Below, piece by piece: positions 1 to 12,130 of a stretch of 64,000 nucleotides of DNA (its first letter is position 1; each line of letters opens with the position of its first letter). A model generated the notes under the pieces. The model saw only the letters and a program-made list of their open reading frames with translations. It was not told the DNA's origin and did no database searches. This stretch comes from Linanthus parryae (Eukaryota > Streptophyta > Magnoliopsida > Ericales > Polemoniaceae). Location of the stretch: the NCBI GenBank assembly GCA_023055425.1, contig JALGPY010000034.1:1175584-1239583 (forward strand), read 5' to 3'. Made by a program: the position numbers and the translations under genes.

Positions 1-275
1 CTAAATAAGGGAGGAGGAAGCCTTGGGTTTGATGAGAAAGAAAATATTTATAATCTACCATCATCCAACCAACTAGTCTTAAAAGAGTTTTGTTAAAATT
101 TTCAAACCCTGAACCCCGTCTTTTACTTGGCAAACACAGAAGCTGTAAGTTGCAGGAACAACTTCTATGGATAATTCAGAGGAGCACATGCATTCTAATA
201 TAAGCAACGTGAACAAGATTATTAGGAAGTACTAACTGAGATAAAGCTCAACAAACAACAGAAATAGGTCGGAGT

Positions 276-425
276 GGATGGTCCCAAAAATTACTATACA
301 AATGTATAAAAGCTACTCCTCGTGAGAATCGAACCTGGAACCTAAGCACCACACACGCAGGAGACACTTATGAGCAAACAACTTACCACTGGGCCAAGCC
401 CACATTTGGGCCAAGCCCACATTTG
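276..425 (-). mobile_element. tRNA-derived SINE-like insertion with A and B boxes
   Basis: On the minus strand the sequence shows a TGGCCCAGTGGTAA A box (383-396) and a GGTTCGATTCTC B box (324-335), about 47 bp apart. This is the spacing of an internal RNA polymerase III promoter in a tRNA-derived SINE. The stretch is absent from the paralogous copy near 9280, which supports insertion. A 17-bp segment, GGGCCAAGCCCACATTT, occurs twice in a row near 391-424. I did not find a clean poly(A) or poly(T) tail or target-site duplication, so the ends are approximate. It lacks a proper tRNA fold and is not called a tRNA gene. Confidence 0.6.
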
Positions 426-789
426 TGTTCATTTATTAAACTGGGTAATAAAGAAACAATCAAATTTCGAACAAAAAAAAAACAAACAACCAAATCCAGA
501 TTCATATCTAGAGTAAAAAAGCATCCAAATGGAAATTTTCAAATCCCTGGGTATTTTAAATTTAGAATTTGAAATTTTCAAATCCAAATTCAAATCACGA
601 TTACCAAACACAACCATAAAGTTTTTATTTGAATATTAATCCCAGTGGATAATCACATTGTTTCACCTGCACCGGCAAATGCACTTTAAGCATGTTGAAA
701 TTCGTTGCTTTAAGAATATTTGAAATTTTCTAGGAATGAGCGACCCTCAAGGTGGCACAAAAACTCATCACGTATACCTTAAACAGAAA

Positions 790-805
790 CCCCCCCCCCC
801 CCCCC
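790..805. repeat. Mononucleotide C run (16 C)
   Basis: A run of 16 cytosines. The paralogous site near 9556 has only four, so the tract expanded in this copy or is a sequencing artefact. Confidence 0.9.
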
Positions 806-1504
806 AGCACAGAGTGTAGACCTATGAACTTTTACTTTCAAGGAGGATAACCAATATCACTCTTTTCTTACCCCATAAACAAGTTCAATTATATAGGCTT
901 GAACTTCTTGATGAATTGTTGCACACCCACCTAATATTGGGTAGCTATACCTCAAGAACTGTCATATGTATATCCACAAGAAATGCATTAGCGCTATTAT
1001 TCCCAAGACTCAGCAGGGTGCAAATCATGTCTTCACAAAATAGATTTCATGCATCGAAAAGAAGAATGCAAGAGTTTCGCAATTCCATATCAGAGCAATG
1101 AAATTCAAAAACACAATTCAAGCCTCAACTCTACCTAACTTCAATAACCAGAGCATTATTACCACATTCTCACCACAAGTAATAGACACAAGAAAGACAA
1201 AACTAACAGTCAGTTGAGAAGTTCTCGGGACTGCAACTTTTCAAATGTAGTTCATAAACATCACATTATGCTTAACCCAACAGTATATTAGATTCTTACA
1301 ACTTTTTGGTAACGCGAGACACATTACGCCCACTTCAAATTTCCTTGTTAGAATTTTATTGTACCAGATATAGTATAATCAGTTCAATGTGTGAAAGAAG
1401 CCACTAACAAGACTGTATAAGGAAAATGAGAGAAATCTTCAACAAAAAATATGGACGAGTGAACATTTAGACAGATCATATGAAATGTAGAACGCTTATC
1501 CTTC

Positions 1505-1700
1505 ACCTTATTGACTGATGCGAGGCTCTGACTGTATAGGAAGGCATCACCCACACGTAAACCTACATATAGGACCTATCAGAACCAGTCCATCCACGAA
1601 GAGATGTGGCAAGAGATCCTTTGTAAGTAGCAACTCAATCCGCTTAAACTCCACTACCAAAGGATGTGCACTAAATTCGCTATGACACTCCACTACACTG
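1505..1700 (-). pseudogene. F-box gene relic, C-terminal fragments
   Basis: Translating the minus strand at 1510-1545 gives FLYSQSLASVN, matching the FLYSESLASLN end of the intact F-box proteins nearby. About 45 bp further on, the minus strand gives YKGSLA followed by RGWTGSD, matching the YKGSLAvFvReRTGS segment of the FBA domain. Before it in gene order comes a degenerate FKRIEL-like stretch. The pieces are separated by deletions and no open frame spans them. No F-box remains. Confidence 0.65.
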
Positions 1701-4340
1701 TCTAGTTAGTCTTTATCTATTGTATTACAACTTTATTTACCTAAAGAGAACACGTGTCATTTACATCTAATGCACCCAGCTCAATCAGAGCTTAGAAAAA
1801 TGCTCCTCGCTAATAAAAGGGGAACAATATGAACTACGTGTTTTACTGATTATCTGTATTTAACCCCAGACAATACCTAAAAAAAAACAACTCAAACAAC
1901 CCCTGGCGTCAGAACCCAAATCTATAGTTCTTCACGTGCACCATTTCGATATAATGCGGGACACAAGGAAAATGGAGTACCAATATATGGTACATATCGA
2001 ATTTCGACAACTATAAGGTCAACTCCAACGCCATGGGGGAAGGGAGAGGGGGAGGGGCGAAACCGTATAAAAATACGGACCAAGTCCAATCCCATGGGGG
2101 GAGGGGGTGCTAGGGGGTCAATTTAAGGCATGTGGGTCAAGCACAAGAAAAGCAATTAAATTCACAGTTACAAATTTGAACCACATCTCCATCCCTCTTT
2201 AATATTCACACTTATCAGAGCATTAAACATTTTCATCACTGCAAGCTAAGAAATAGTTGAACTGCCACACATACAAGCTACCCTTCCCCTAATCTATTGA
2301 TCATGAGTAATGCAAATTTCCATTTGTAGACGATTATCTGATGTCAAGTTGGATTTCCTCATAAATTTGGATGCAAGAATATTGAGGTATTTCATGAGGC
2401 TTTTTCTGTCGTTGTCTAATCTGAAATTTTCTTCTTCTCTTCGATTTTTATCCATTTTGAGAAAAAAAGAATCATCGGGCTAGGGATAAGTGTGTGTGTG
2501 AGAGAGAGAGAGAGAGAGGAAACATCATGTAAGCTTCATCATTATGTTAAGCTTTTACACAATTTTATCAATGCTATTGACAAAAGATAACGGACTCTCT
2601 GGAAAAAAAAACTACTCATCTAGTTTCGAATCTCCAAATACGAGTACAGCTTTTTGAGCAACCAAATTCAAGATAACTAATTTGCCAACTTAATATTACT
2701 ATTCAAACGAAATTGTGAATTCTTCCTTGCCTATTTAAGTGTCCTCATCGTGGATAATCAGATACATCCCAGCTCTCTCCTCTCTTCATTGTCTCCTCTG
2801 ATAGAAACCCAATTATTGCTGATTTGGTGATTAATGCTTCATTCAAAATTCTTATTTTGTTATTAATTTTGATTAATGTTAATTTAAGTCCTGATTTGGT
2901 TAGTATGAAATCAGATTATAATTTCAATGTGCAGAGAGAGTGTATAGAATGAATATGTGCTTGTTTTATGGGTTAGACACATTGAACCTGGTAGTCATTT
3001 GACTTTGGGAGAGATCAGGCTCTCGAATTCCTGTGGGAGAGACCAGGCTCTCGAAATCCTGGATTATCATTCAATATCAATAAAATTTCCTTTCTTATAG
3101 CTTGATCTCTTCGAGGCTCCTAAGTCCTATCATCCTCTTCTCCTCCTAAACACACCACACAACATTCTCCTCTCAAACCATACTTTCTTCACCAGGGAAA
3201 AAGACCCAGCATTATATTCCTTTTTTCAATTCAAAATATCTCCCTGTTTTACGGGGCCATATGCTTTGTGTTTTTTTGCTTTGGTTATTATAAGCATCAC
3301 GCACTAGGTTTACAGATGGAGAAATCCCAAATGCAATGTAGAACTCCCTCCAGGTTAAATGGAGTTCCCACTCGTAGATGAGACTCTCCAATTCTTCACC
3401 CCTAACAGAACCTCTATCATTGCTTCATTCATCGAAAAGAGAGTGAACAGGTAATATTCGTGTAGCCATTGCTGTTAGTTAGCATTATCATATTATCATG
3501 ATCATTATTCACTTCTTCTAGATTCTAACAAGGTTATTGTCAATTACTAGATATGGTCCTATATTCCCGACAAATCTGGTGGGCCGGCCAGTTATTATAT
3601 ACACAGATCCAGAGTTTAGCCATTTTAGCCGGAGTTGCTGTCGAGATACCTTCACAAAGATATTTGGACAGCAAAATGTAGGTTCCTTGCATGGATTCAT
3701 GTACAACTACCCAAAAACATTGTTCTCAATTTGTATGGTCCTAAGAGGCTAAGAGCCTGAAAAAGATGCTCCTTGAAGTTGAATCAGGAGTCATTTGAGA
3801 TAAAGGATCCAACGGCAAATGTAAGCTGAAGCTAACCATTGGTTCCTGACAAAATAAACTCACTGAACCGCTAACCATTGGTCTATGCGGTTGATATTTG
3901 AAATGACCGCGAGGAAACTGATCGGTTATGATTCAGCGACTCAGCAGAGAATCCGATAAATAGTTTGGTAGCTTTCATATAAGGATTGATATCATTCCCA
4001 ATCTTTTTTCAACCAATTTTCCTACTCAAGCAAATACATGAGTGACCTTTTCGTTCTTCTGAATGAGTGATGACCCTTTAAATGTAGCTTATAATCTTCA
4101 TGTTACAGTTAACCATCAAGTGATTGGCTATCGTGCCTATTTGGTTCAATGTGGACCATAATTTCCACATAAAATTACCTCGGTGGTAGTGGATTTGAAT
4201 TGTGTGTCATTGTAAATCAAGCTTTTCTTTTATCATAATCAGTTACATTTCTAATAAAACCACGAGTAAAACTGCATGAGAAAAATGAAGCAATCTTGAT
4301 AGAAAATGCTGCCCTATGTTTATAAAATACCCATGACATG
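1701..4340. other. Intergenic, no gene seen; small repeats
   Basis: No supported coding region. Visible items are a G-rich paired motif (CCAACGCCATGGGGG near 2027 and a similar CCAATCCCATGGGGG near 2087), a (TG)5(AG)9 microsatellite at 2491-2518, and a 28-bp tandem duplication at 3007-3034 and 3035-3062. Sequence near 1745-1830 resembles 45140-45220, so parts are probably decayed 3' flank of F-box genes. The last 150 bp before 4363 resembles the flank of the F-box gene ending at 41527. Confidence 0.6.
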
Positions 4341-4362
4341 GAGATAGTAGTCAATTACCTGA

Positions 4363-5529
4363 TTAGTTAAGTGATGCCAGGCCCTCAGTGTATAAGAAGG
4401 TATGACTTCCGGAGGCTCTTTTCCCAAACTCCTTGGTCTCCCCGTTCTCAGGATCATACAATTGCAAAGACAAGTGTGGCATCTTCCAGTAGAGTATCAA
4501 ATCAACATCGTCTTTCCTGAAAAATCCTACAACACGAGCAACCTTAAGGGATGGTCTAAAAGTAAGAAGCTTAGACCATGACTGATTGGCACCGCTGCAA
4601 TCATTCAACACCCACACATCAACAGTTGAACCAGTCCGTTCTCGGACAAATACAGCAAGAGATCTGTCGTAAGCAGCAAGATCACATTCGACATGGGCGG
4701 CCAGGAACGGTAATTCAATCCTTTTAAAGACCTCCCCATTCATGTCATAACTCAAAATGTATGTATCCTTAAATTCGCAACTTATGGTTGTGATAACTAT
4801 ACGCCAAAGCATGTACCCATCCACGCAAATAGTTTGTAAAATGAAAGTACGGCAACCACTTAACCCGATGGGAAAAGGGACAGTAATGTTCTCCTTCTCC
4901 GTCCAGGACTTAGTAGTAGTAGAGAACACATTGACTTGAACCATATTCTCTTTTTCATCAGTAGCACCCAATCTAATATGTACAACCTTGATAGCATTGG
5001 TGACCGGATCGATGCAAAACCCAGAATTAGACTTTTGTGGGAGTGGTGAAGCAATATCAGTTGAAGCCAGACCTTCCTCCATTGGAGGGTTCCCAATCTC
5101 CCTAACCTGTCTAGTTGCAGGGTTCCATAGGACATACTTATTATATGTGCGTTCTGAGAGTGATAAGCAAACCACACCATTGGAACAACCCACGATGTTA
5201 ACATTACTAATGTCATCCCAAAATATCAGCCTCTCCGTGACATCGCCCAGTCCAAAAGACACAGTAGTCTTTGGAGGCCTTGGAGGATTCACATTTCTCC
5301 TCTTGCAGGAATAGAACAACAGATGGACCTTTTTCTTAAGGAGGCTGTGTGTAAAGTGAAGGGAGATGAAATTGGAAGAGACGATGAGGGAGTACCAGTG
5401 CTTGGAGACAGATCTGAACCGTAGCAGAGATTTCACCGGTAGTCTGGCGAGTATCTCAGCTACCAAATCGCCGGGTAACTCTTTCCGCCTACTCTCTCCG
5501 CCTTCGTCAGGAGTTGTAGAGGAATCCAT
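4363..5529 (-). CDS. F-box protein with F-box-associated (FBA) domain, CPR1/CPR30-like
   Basis: Probable substrate adaptor of an SCF (SKP1-CUL1-F-box) E3 ubiquitin ligase; its targets are unknown. The protein is 388 residues, a normal length for this family. The N-terminal F-box spans about residues 18-54 (ELPGDLVAEILARLPVKSLL then RFRSVSKHWYSL). The FBA region contains GCSNGVVCLSLS and LWNPATRQVREIG and ends TEGLASLN. An upstream in-frame ATG at 5601 would add 24 residues. I prefer the inner ATG at 5529 because MDSST matches the starts of the paralogues at 26022-27188 and 55200-56315. Just after the stop, TAATCAG is followed by GTAATT, a possible splice donor for an intron in the 3' untranslated region. 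The closest relative in the window appears to be the frameshifted gene at 41527-42763, with which it also shares 3' flank. Intact and probably functional. Confidence 0.9.
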   Translation of the reverse strand: MDSSTTPDEGGESRRKELPGDLVAEILARLPVKSLLRFRSVSKHWYSLIVSSNFISLHFTHSLLKKKVHLLFYSCKRRNVNPPRPPKTTVSFGLGDVTERLIFWDDISNVNIVGCSNGVVCLSLSERTYNKYVLWNPATRQVREIGNPPMEEGLASTDIASPLPQKSNSGFCIDPVTNAIKVVHIRLGATDEKENMVQVNVFSTTTKSWTEKENITVPFPIGLSGCRTFILQTICVDGYMLWRIVITTISCEFKDTYILSYDMNGEVFKRIELPFLAAHVECDLAAYDRSLAVFVRERTGSTVDVWVLNDCSGANQSWSKLLTFRPSLKVARVVGFFRKDDVDLILYWKMPHLSLQLYDPENGETKEFGKRASGSHTFLYTEGLASLN

Positions 5530-5604
5530 AGCCGTCGTCTGCTTGTAAACCCAGCTTGCTAGGGTTTCAATTTTCAACTCATCGGTGGAATGGACAGTCA
5601 CAGC

Positions 5605-8600
5605 TCACTTGTTTCTGAGACAATCAGATTTATTTGAGAACTTCGGATACCAATTAACCAAACCGTAAAAGACACCTTCACCCCCTCTAGTTTTACTGGA
5701 GGATACTTTCACCCCTTCTGTTTGGAAAATGACACTTTCATTCGTGCCGAAATTCATGAAACTTACACGCCTTGATTGTGAAGCCATTAGTCTGGGTGGG
5801 GGTATGTCACTGCAATTAGTCTTGGAGACAAATTCACCAGCCACCCACCTCATGCAAAAAGTATATCATATCCTTGTATAACCCCTATATTTTGAATAAT
5901 ATGAAGGTATAATGTCTACTGCATCGTAGTTGCAAATGTCTCGACCGAAATATGCCGAAGCCCAAAATAAGCCGAAGCTTTCGGAACTTTGCATGCAGCC
6001 AAATTAGCAAATACACCATCATCTTGCACAGAGTATTGTTGGCGGGGATGTGAAGGATGTGTTCATTTGACAAGAAAGTTGCCCGGAAAAATTATTCCCG
6101 GGAAAATGGAAGAAAAAAAACGAAAGGAAAATGAATTTTACTTTCTCGTGTCTGTTCATTTGCAAGAAAGGAAAGCTACAATCAAAGATTCCTGCAAAAT
6201 CCTGTTAATTTGTAAGATGTGTTTTACGGGAATTTGAGTACTATTAGGAAAGTTAAAATATGTGGGACTCACAACTTTCCTTCAACTGAACGGCCAAAAT
6301 ATCAAAAGAAAACAGTTTTCCATCAAAATCTTTTCCTTTCCTGGCAACTGAACGGAGCCGAAAGGATTGTTGATGAAAATGGAAAGGGGAGAGAGTTGGT
6401 TGAGAACTCTCCTTGGTAGGTGAAGAGATCGCTGCTTTATCTTCATGACGACATAGATCATATGAGAATTCCCCTTGATATTTCTTCCAAATTGTTACCA
6501 AAATGGTCACGAACACTTGAGTTGTCCATTTAAACGTGAAGTCGTAAACCTACTTTCCCTTAGATTGCATTCTCTAGGCTCTCACTGAGAGTGTAAAATC
6601 AAAGCCTCATTGAGCTTCGTTTGGAAAGAAACGAAAATCTTCCAAGTAACTACTGCTCACGGAATACATCCCTGATTAGAGTTTTGGACACCGACATCTG
6701 GTCAGATCGCAAGTACATGAAAAGGACAATGTGTGGATCAGCCTAAAATGTCATGTGATATATAAATTAGATTACGCCACACTATTAGTGGTGGCATGAG
6801 AACCAACAACCGCTAATCTTCATGTCCGCACGGAGTATACCCCTGATCTGACTGGCTCGCCTAGTAGACCAACATGCAACCCTTGTTTGTACAGCAGACT
6901 TCTAAACAAACACACAGACATAAGAATATAACCCAGCCAACTCAACGACAACCCAAAAGTTGCACACCACACCAATCGCCCTTAGATACAACAGTTTTAG
7001 ATACAAGTACATTTTGTTTGGCTGAAATCAAGAACCACATTAGATAAAAAAGAGTCACTCACATCCAGGTGTCAAAAGCATTACCTAAAATCCTAAATCA
7101 TACAAGTCCTATCCATAGTAAGTACTCATAAGCGAACTACACAAGCATTACTTGCATGACTACGCTCGCTAGGGAGGGCTCCTAATTAGGAAATACCAAA
7201 CACATCTGCACAACGCCTCCGTTCTCTCTGCTATTTCTTCCTCAGGCTTTGCTGTCTCTTTGTCATTCTTCTTCAATTCTGCATTCCTGAAAAAAATACG
7301 TTATCGTCAGTCCATAAGCAAAGTGAGAAAATGAGGTTGCGAGTACCCATTTTAAAACAGAGTGAAGAGCAAAGAAGGGGGACTAAAAGGAGTCATAAGT
7401 CATGACAGCACAGCTGCTCATGCTGATAAACCAATGTTCAATTTGCTTGTTTAGCCTTCCCGGTAAACCAGGTGTCATTTGATTCTGTTTGAGTTGCGAA
7501 TCTAAAAATAACTTCTTTATCTTGATGACAACATCTACCACACAAGAATCCCCCTAGATATCTCTCCCAAATAAATACCGAAAACGGGCCATGGACAAAT
7601 GAATAATCTTACATTAGCCTTTTTAAGTATTTCTTAGATAGCATTTCCAGGACTGCGAGTGTAAAAGGGAGAGATGTGAAAGTGTTTTTGGAAGCTAGTG
7701 CGCTCCTCTTCTTTCAGACAAAATCAAATTAACTGTTGCTATCCAATAAACAAGTTCATAAAAGTTTTGTCTCTTAGATTTTAAGATGCAACTCATCCAT
7801 TTAAATGTTACATTTTGATGCAATTTAGGTGGCAGTGGAATTGCAAGTTAAACAGCCCTCGAAAAGGGACAACGGAGAGAGGTGATCAACATTTTCTTCC
7901 TCACAATTTCACGGATATCAATTTGCTGAAATGAAGATTGGATTTAGTAGCAACTTTATTATAACTGAGCTGCCACCCGTGGATTCTTATCTTGAGAGGA
8001 ACTTTTAGCGTGCACAATTTGGGTCAAGGAAATGATGTGTTATATAGCATGACGGAAAAACATCTTTTTATGCAGTAATGAGACAATCATTAAGATAATC
8101 CTCATCGAGCAATTTGCATCCTGAATTTACACTGTAATTTTTATTAACAGTAAGAAGACCAGCTCAGAGTGTCATGAGCTAATGCGAACTTCGCAATATG
8201 GTTAGCCAGCCAAGAAGGTGATACTTCAGCTAGAAATTCTAAATTCAAATAATTAGGATTCTAAAATTCTCCTGAAAACTCTAGCTCTTTTTGAAGAAAC
8301 CCCTTCATTTCTTAAAGACGCAGTAGTCTGAAATTTTGAAGTAAACATGCTTGTGAAAGTAACGATCTTTTGAACCATTCTTGTTTAGAGTTAACACTAG
8401 AGACATTTAAAGTTAATGGAGATGCAAACTAGAGTTTTCTTGCATTCTCACAATGAAAAACAGATGAGTAGAGGACTCAAAGCAAAACACACAGGGAAAG
8501 TAGAAGGGAGTTGCATACCTCTTTTGATCAGAAGGTCAACAGATAGGGAGAGTTGGTAAGAATACGCCATGAAAGGATTTTCAATTTTTGGGGGAAGTTT

Positions 8601-9000
8601 AAGAGCTTCCAGAATTGTTTCAGGAAAAGAAGACAAACTTGAATTCAGGAAAAGCACTAGGCTGAGAGTATTGGAAACAAAGGATCAAGTGAGGCAAATA
8701 GCATGCACATGTAACTAATAAAGATCCATCTCTTGCGAAGTTCCAGACTGCATAATCCAAACTACTATTACTTGCATGGACCATGGAGCATCAAGAATTT
8801 GAGAAGCTAGCCAATTCTGGGAACAAAAAATCACCAAATGTTGACTCCAAACTTTTTGATATGTCAGCGCCAAATTGCTCACCCGTTTCACACTCCTATA
8901 AACTGGAACCTCAATCAGCCAATTCAGTAGCTGCTGACATGCTAAAACCCTCCCCATCTCCAGTCATCAACTCCAGACCCCTTAGTAACAAATTTATTCC
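5605..9000. other. Intergenic, no confident gene; possible isolated exons
   Basis: Upstream of the F-box gene, 5660-5770 carries a degenerate repeat with CACCTTCACCCCCTC, also seen near 14090 and typical of old terminal-inverted-repeat elements. Two exon-like segments occur on the minus strand. At about 8519-8680 an open frame (ending VDLLIKR) follows a CTCAG acceptor-like site and runs into a GTATGC donor-like site. A second segment at about 7165-7286 follows TTTTTTTCAG and reads KKNDKETAKPEEEIAERTEA before a stop. I do not recognise either protein, and they may be chance or the remains of a spliced gene. Confidence 0.3.
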
Positions 9001-9014
9001 TTCGAACATGTTTT

Positions 9015-10280
9015 TCAGAACAAGGGAGGAGGAAGCCTTGGGTTTGATGGAAAGAAAGTATTTATTATATACCATCATCCATCCAACTATTCTTATCTAA
9101 AAAAGTTTTGTTCAAGGAATCAACCTTTCCAAACCCTGAACCCCTTCTTTTACTTTGCAAACAGAAGCTGTCAGTTACAGGAACGGCTTCTACGGATAAT
9201 TCAGCAAAGCCTGGCCTTTACTGAAAGAAGAGTGAAGTCCTAACAGAGATAAAGCTCAACAAACAACAGAAATAGGTCGGCGAGCATGGTCCAGAACTAC
9301 AGTCTTTCTCTGTACACAACTAAATATGTTCAAGGTTACCACCTATGCCATCGTAGTCACACTTTAATGGTACAGGTAACATTAAACATTTTATTTCAAT
9401 ATCAATCTCAGTTGATAAACACATTGCTTTCACCTGCACCAGCAAAATGCACTTTTAAGCATATTGAATTTCGTTGCTTTAAGAATATTTGAAATTTTTC
9501 TAGTAATGAGTGACCCTCAAAGTGGCACCAAAGTCATCACATATACCCTTAAACAGACCCCACCAGCACACAGTGTAGACCAATGAACTTTTACTTTTCA
9601 AGGAGCATACATAACCAATATCACTCTTTTCTTACCCCATAAACAAATTCTATTATATAGGCTTGAACTTTTTGCTGAATTGTTGCGCATCCAGCAAATG
9701 TTGGGTAGCTATACCTCAAGAACTGTTGTTATATGTATATCCACGAGAAATGCATCAGTGGTATTATTCCGAAGAGTCGGCACGGTGCAAATCATGTGGT
9801 CACAAAATGGATTCTATGCATCAAAAAGAAGAAAGCAAGAGTTCCGCATATCCATATCAAGGCAAGTAAATTCATAAACACAAATCAAGCCTCACCTCTA
9901 CCTCACTTGCATAACCCAGAGCATTATTACCACATTCTCACCACAAGTAACAGGCACAAGTAAGACAAAACTAACGGTAAGTTGAACCAATTATAGTTGA
10001 GAAGTTCTCGAGACTGAAACTTTTCAAATGTAATTCATATGTATCACATTATGCTTAACCCAACAGTATATTAGATTCTCATAACTTTTTGGTAACGCGA
10101 GGACACGTTCAATTGCTTCCTTTCTGGAGTTTCATATCAAGTACTTGGCTTTTCCTCAACGTTAAAATGGGTGAAAGAAAGCTCCAACGAGACTGTATAA
10201 GGAAAATGAGAGAAATCTTCAACAAAAAAATATGGACAAGTGAACATTTCGACAGAGCATATGAAATGCAGAATGCTTGT
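9015..10280. repeat. Right copy of the duplication (partner 1-1500)
   Basis: This is the homologue of the window's first 1.5 kb without the SINE-containing insertion. Divergence is moderate, with many single-base changes and short indels, so it is older than the 28.7/54.5 kb duplication. No coding region is supported. It continues into F-box tail debris at 10285, as the left copy does at 1505. Confidence 0.7.
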
Positions 10281-10284
10281 CCTT

Positions 10285-10770
10285 CACCTTATTGACTGAT
10301 GTGAGGCACTCACTGTATAGGAAGGCTGATGCAAAATCGCAAAAGAGGAACAAGAACTGAATCACACCGGATTCAAAAGGAGCAATCACAGCTCTCAAAT
10401 TACTCAACAGAGAATTTTATTCATAAGTCGAAGCTGGAAAACAATTGGAACGGGAGTCCTAAACCGACTAAAACCCTAAACTGGATAGACTTTCTTATAA
10501 ATAAACCTTAAGCTAGATAGACTCTCTAAAGCTAGATAGAATCTCTAAGAGATAACAATCTTAATTGACCATAACTAATAATGCCAGCTTAAAAGCATTG
10601 CAAACCAGATCAAAACAAAATCCACGCCCATACCACCCATTCTTAGTAGGAGAATAAACATTGGGATCAAGTATAGAACTAATTTTCTTACACGTTCTAG
10701 AGGCAGGCTTCAAAAGGGCATACCCACCTGGGTATGACGAGAGAGATAAGCAAACCAATTTTTCAACATT
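10285..10770 (-). pseudogene. F-box/FBA gene relic
   Basis: At 10290-10325 the minus strand encodes AFLYSECLTSVN, the C-terminal signature of the local F-box proteins. At 10561-10760 it encodes VCLSLSSYPGGYALLKPASR, then GWYGRGFCFDLVCNAFKLA, which matches the FBA middle segment (VCLSLSs..YALWNPATR, then WYGSGFCFDpvtnsFK). The region between is unrelated or deleted, and no F-box is left. The segment order on the minus strand (middle, then tail) fits one decayed gene. Confidence 0.75.
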
Positions 10771-11350
10771 TTAGTAACAAAATTTAAGTGATATTCAATA
10801 AAGTGTATATCTATCATATATTGACTAAAATTTATGGTATGCTAAATTGATTGATCTGCACTAGAACAGTTCCAAAATCGCAAGGGAACAACTGTTATGT
10901 CCAAGTTAACCAAGATTTGCTAGCCTGAACCATTATATAACAACAATGAATAAGTAACACACATAGAAATCGACAAAAAGCACTTTTCTGTTGAATTGAC
11001 AAACGAGTCCCACCTTGAAGTTACATGAATGTTGTACTCTAACCTTCCCTATTACTCCCAGAATTTATAGATATTCCCGGTTCTTATTTTTTTACTATTG
11101 AACTATTTTGCCATTTTTTCCATTTTAATTTATTCATTTTATGCTAGGGTCGATTTGTACCTTCCCTTCAAATAAACCTCTTTATCTGGGTATGTCTTGT
11201 GACCATTGTAATTTTTTATAATTTCATATTCATTAATGCACTTTATCTTTCTAAGAAAATCTTGAGATAATCAGCATCTAGTAATAAAAGCATCACATAA
11301 ATCTTACTAATGGTACTTGTTAATCCCTGGGCGTCTTCAACATCTCATAA
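10771..11350. other. Intergenic, nothing recognised
   Basis: AT-rich sequence with no supported open frame or repeat structure. Confidence 0.5.
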
Positions 11351-11351
11351 T

Positions 11352-11690
11352 TCTTGAAATTTGAATCCAGCAAGCACGCACTGTCATCCATTTCACTCCA
11401 GCCCATCATTTGCTTCATCAAATAGGATTTTTCCACACGCAGTCAGTGAGCTTGATACTGTAAGTTCAAACATCAGGTTTCAGCCCTCTGGAAGCGAGGT
11501 AGGTTCAAGAAGAGTTGTCGAGATACAGTGAGTTTTCCACCCATGCACATACTGCAACATGATTAATCACAATATCAGAAACAAACACTTTATTTCAAAA
11601 TCGTCTGTTGGTTTGGGATCAACAATCTAACAGAGTAGTGTGCGTGAATTGATCAAGAAACAGACCCTGGGCTAAGCCACTATACAAGAC
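11352..11690 (-). pseudogene. Decayed PPR gene fragment
   Basis: The sequence aligns with 12305-12660, which encodes the C-terminal repeats of the adjacent PPR gene. Examples are CATTTGCTTCATCAAAT here against CATTCGCTTCATCAACT there, and CTAACAGAGTAGTGTGCGTG here against CCAACAGAGTAGAGTATGTG there. Indels and stops destroy the frame. It lies in the same orientation about 0.45 kb downstream of the intact gene, so it is the residue of a tandem duplicate. Confidence 0.75.
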
Positions 11691-12130
11691 GAACAAGAGC
11701 TCATATAAGGTAATTGAATACCTATAATAACTGGAGCTCCTGATCATCCAGATAATTGCAGCATATTATTCGCCAAAGAACCTTCAAGGAAACAGAACTC
11801 AATCCATGAATATCCCTTCGGAAACTCTAAAGCAGTGCGAAAATAGATCCCTTCAAAATGCAAAGTAAACGCAAAATATATCAAATCAGTTGACCCGAAG
11901 AACCTTTTATTTCATATTGAATGCAAGAATGTGAAACTTACTATCCTCATTAATGCATTGTATTTAGAAAATTATGGTAATAACATACATGCAAAGACCA
12001 AGCATATAAAAAACTGATGAACTTACTATATAAAGGAGATAATTCAGATAGATGTAAACTTTACTGAACTTTTTTGACAGTCCTCGAAAAGCCAAGTTCA
12101 GTGCAGCAACTGGCAAGTAACTGCAATGAC

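Larger units (their letters stand above)
1..1500. repeat. Left copy of a ~1.3-1.5 kb intrawindow duplication (partner 9015-10280)
   Basis: No gene is supported here. The stretch aligns by eye with 9015-10280 in the same orientation. Shared landmarks are the segment with AGGAGGAAGCCTTGGG near the start, the run around GCTTTAAGAATATTTG (about 708 and 9476), and the stretch ending in F-box tail debris. The left copy has about 350 bp extra (about 276-628) that includes a tRNA-derived SINE and an AT-rich segment. Small open frames are not conserved between the copies, so I read it as noncoding 3' flank of an old F-box gene. Confidence 0.7.
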
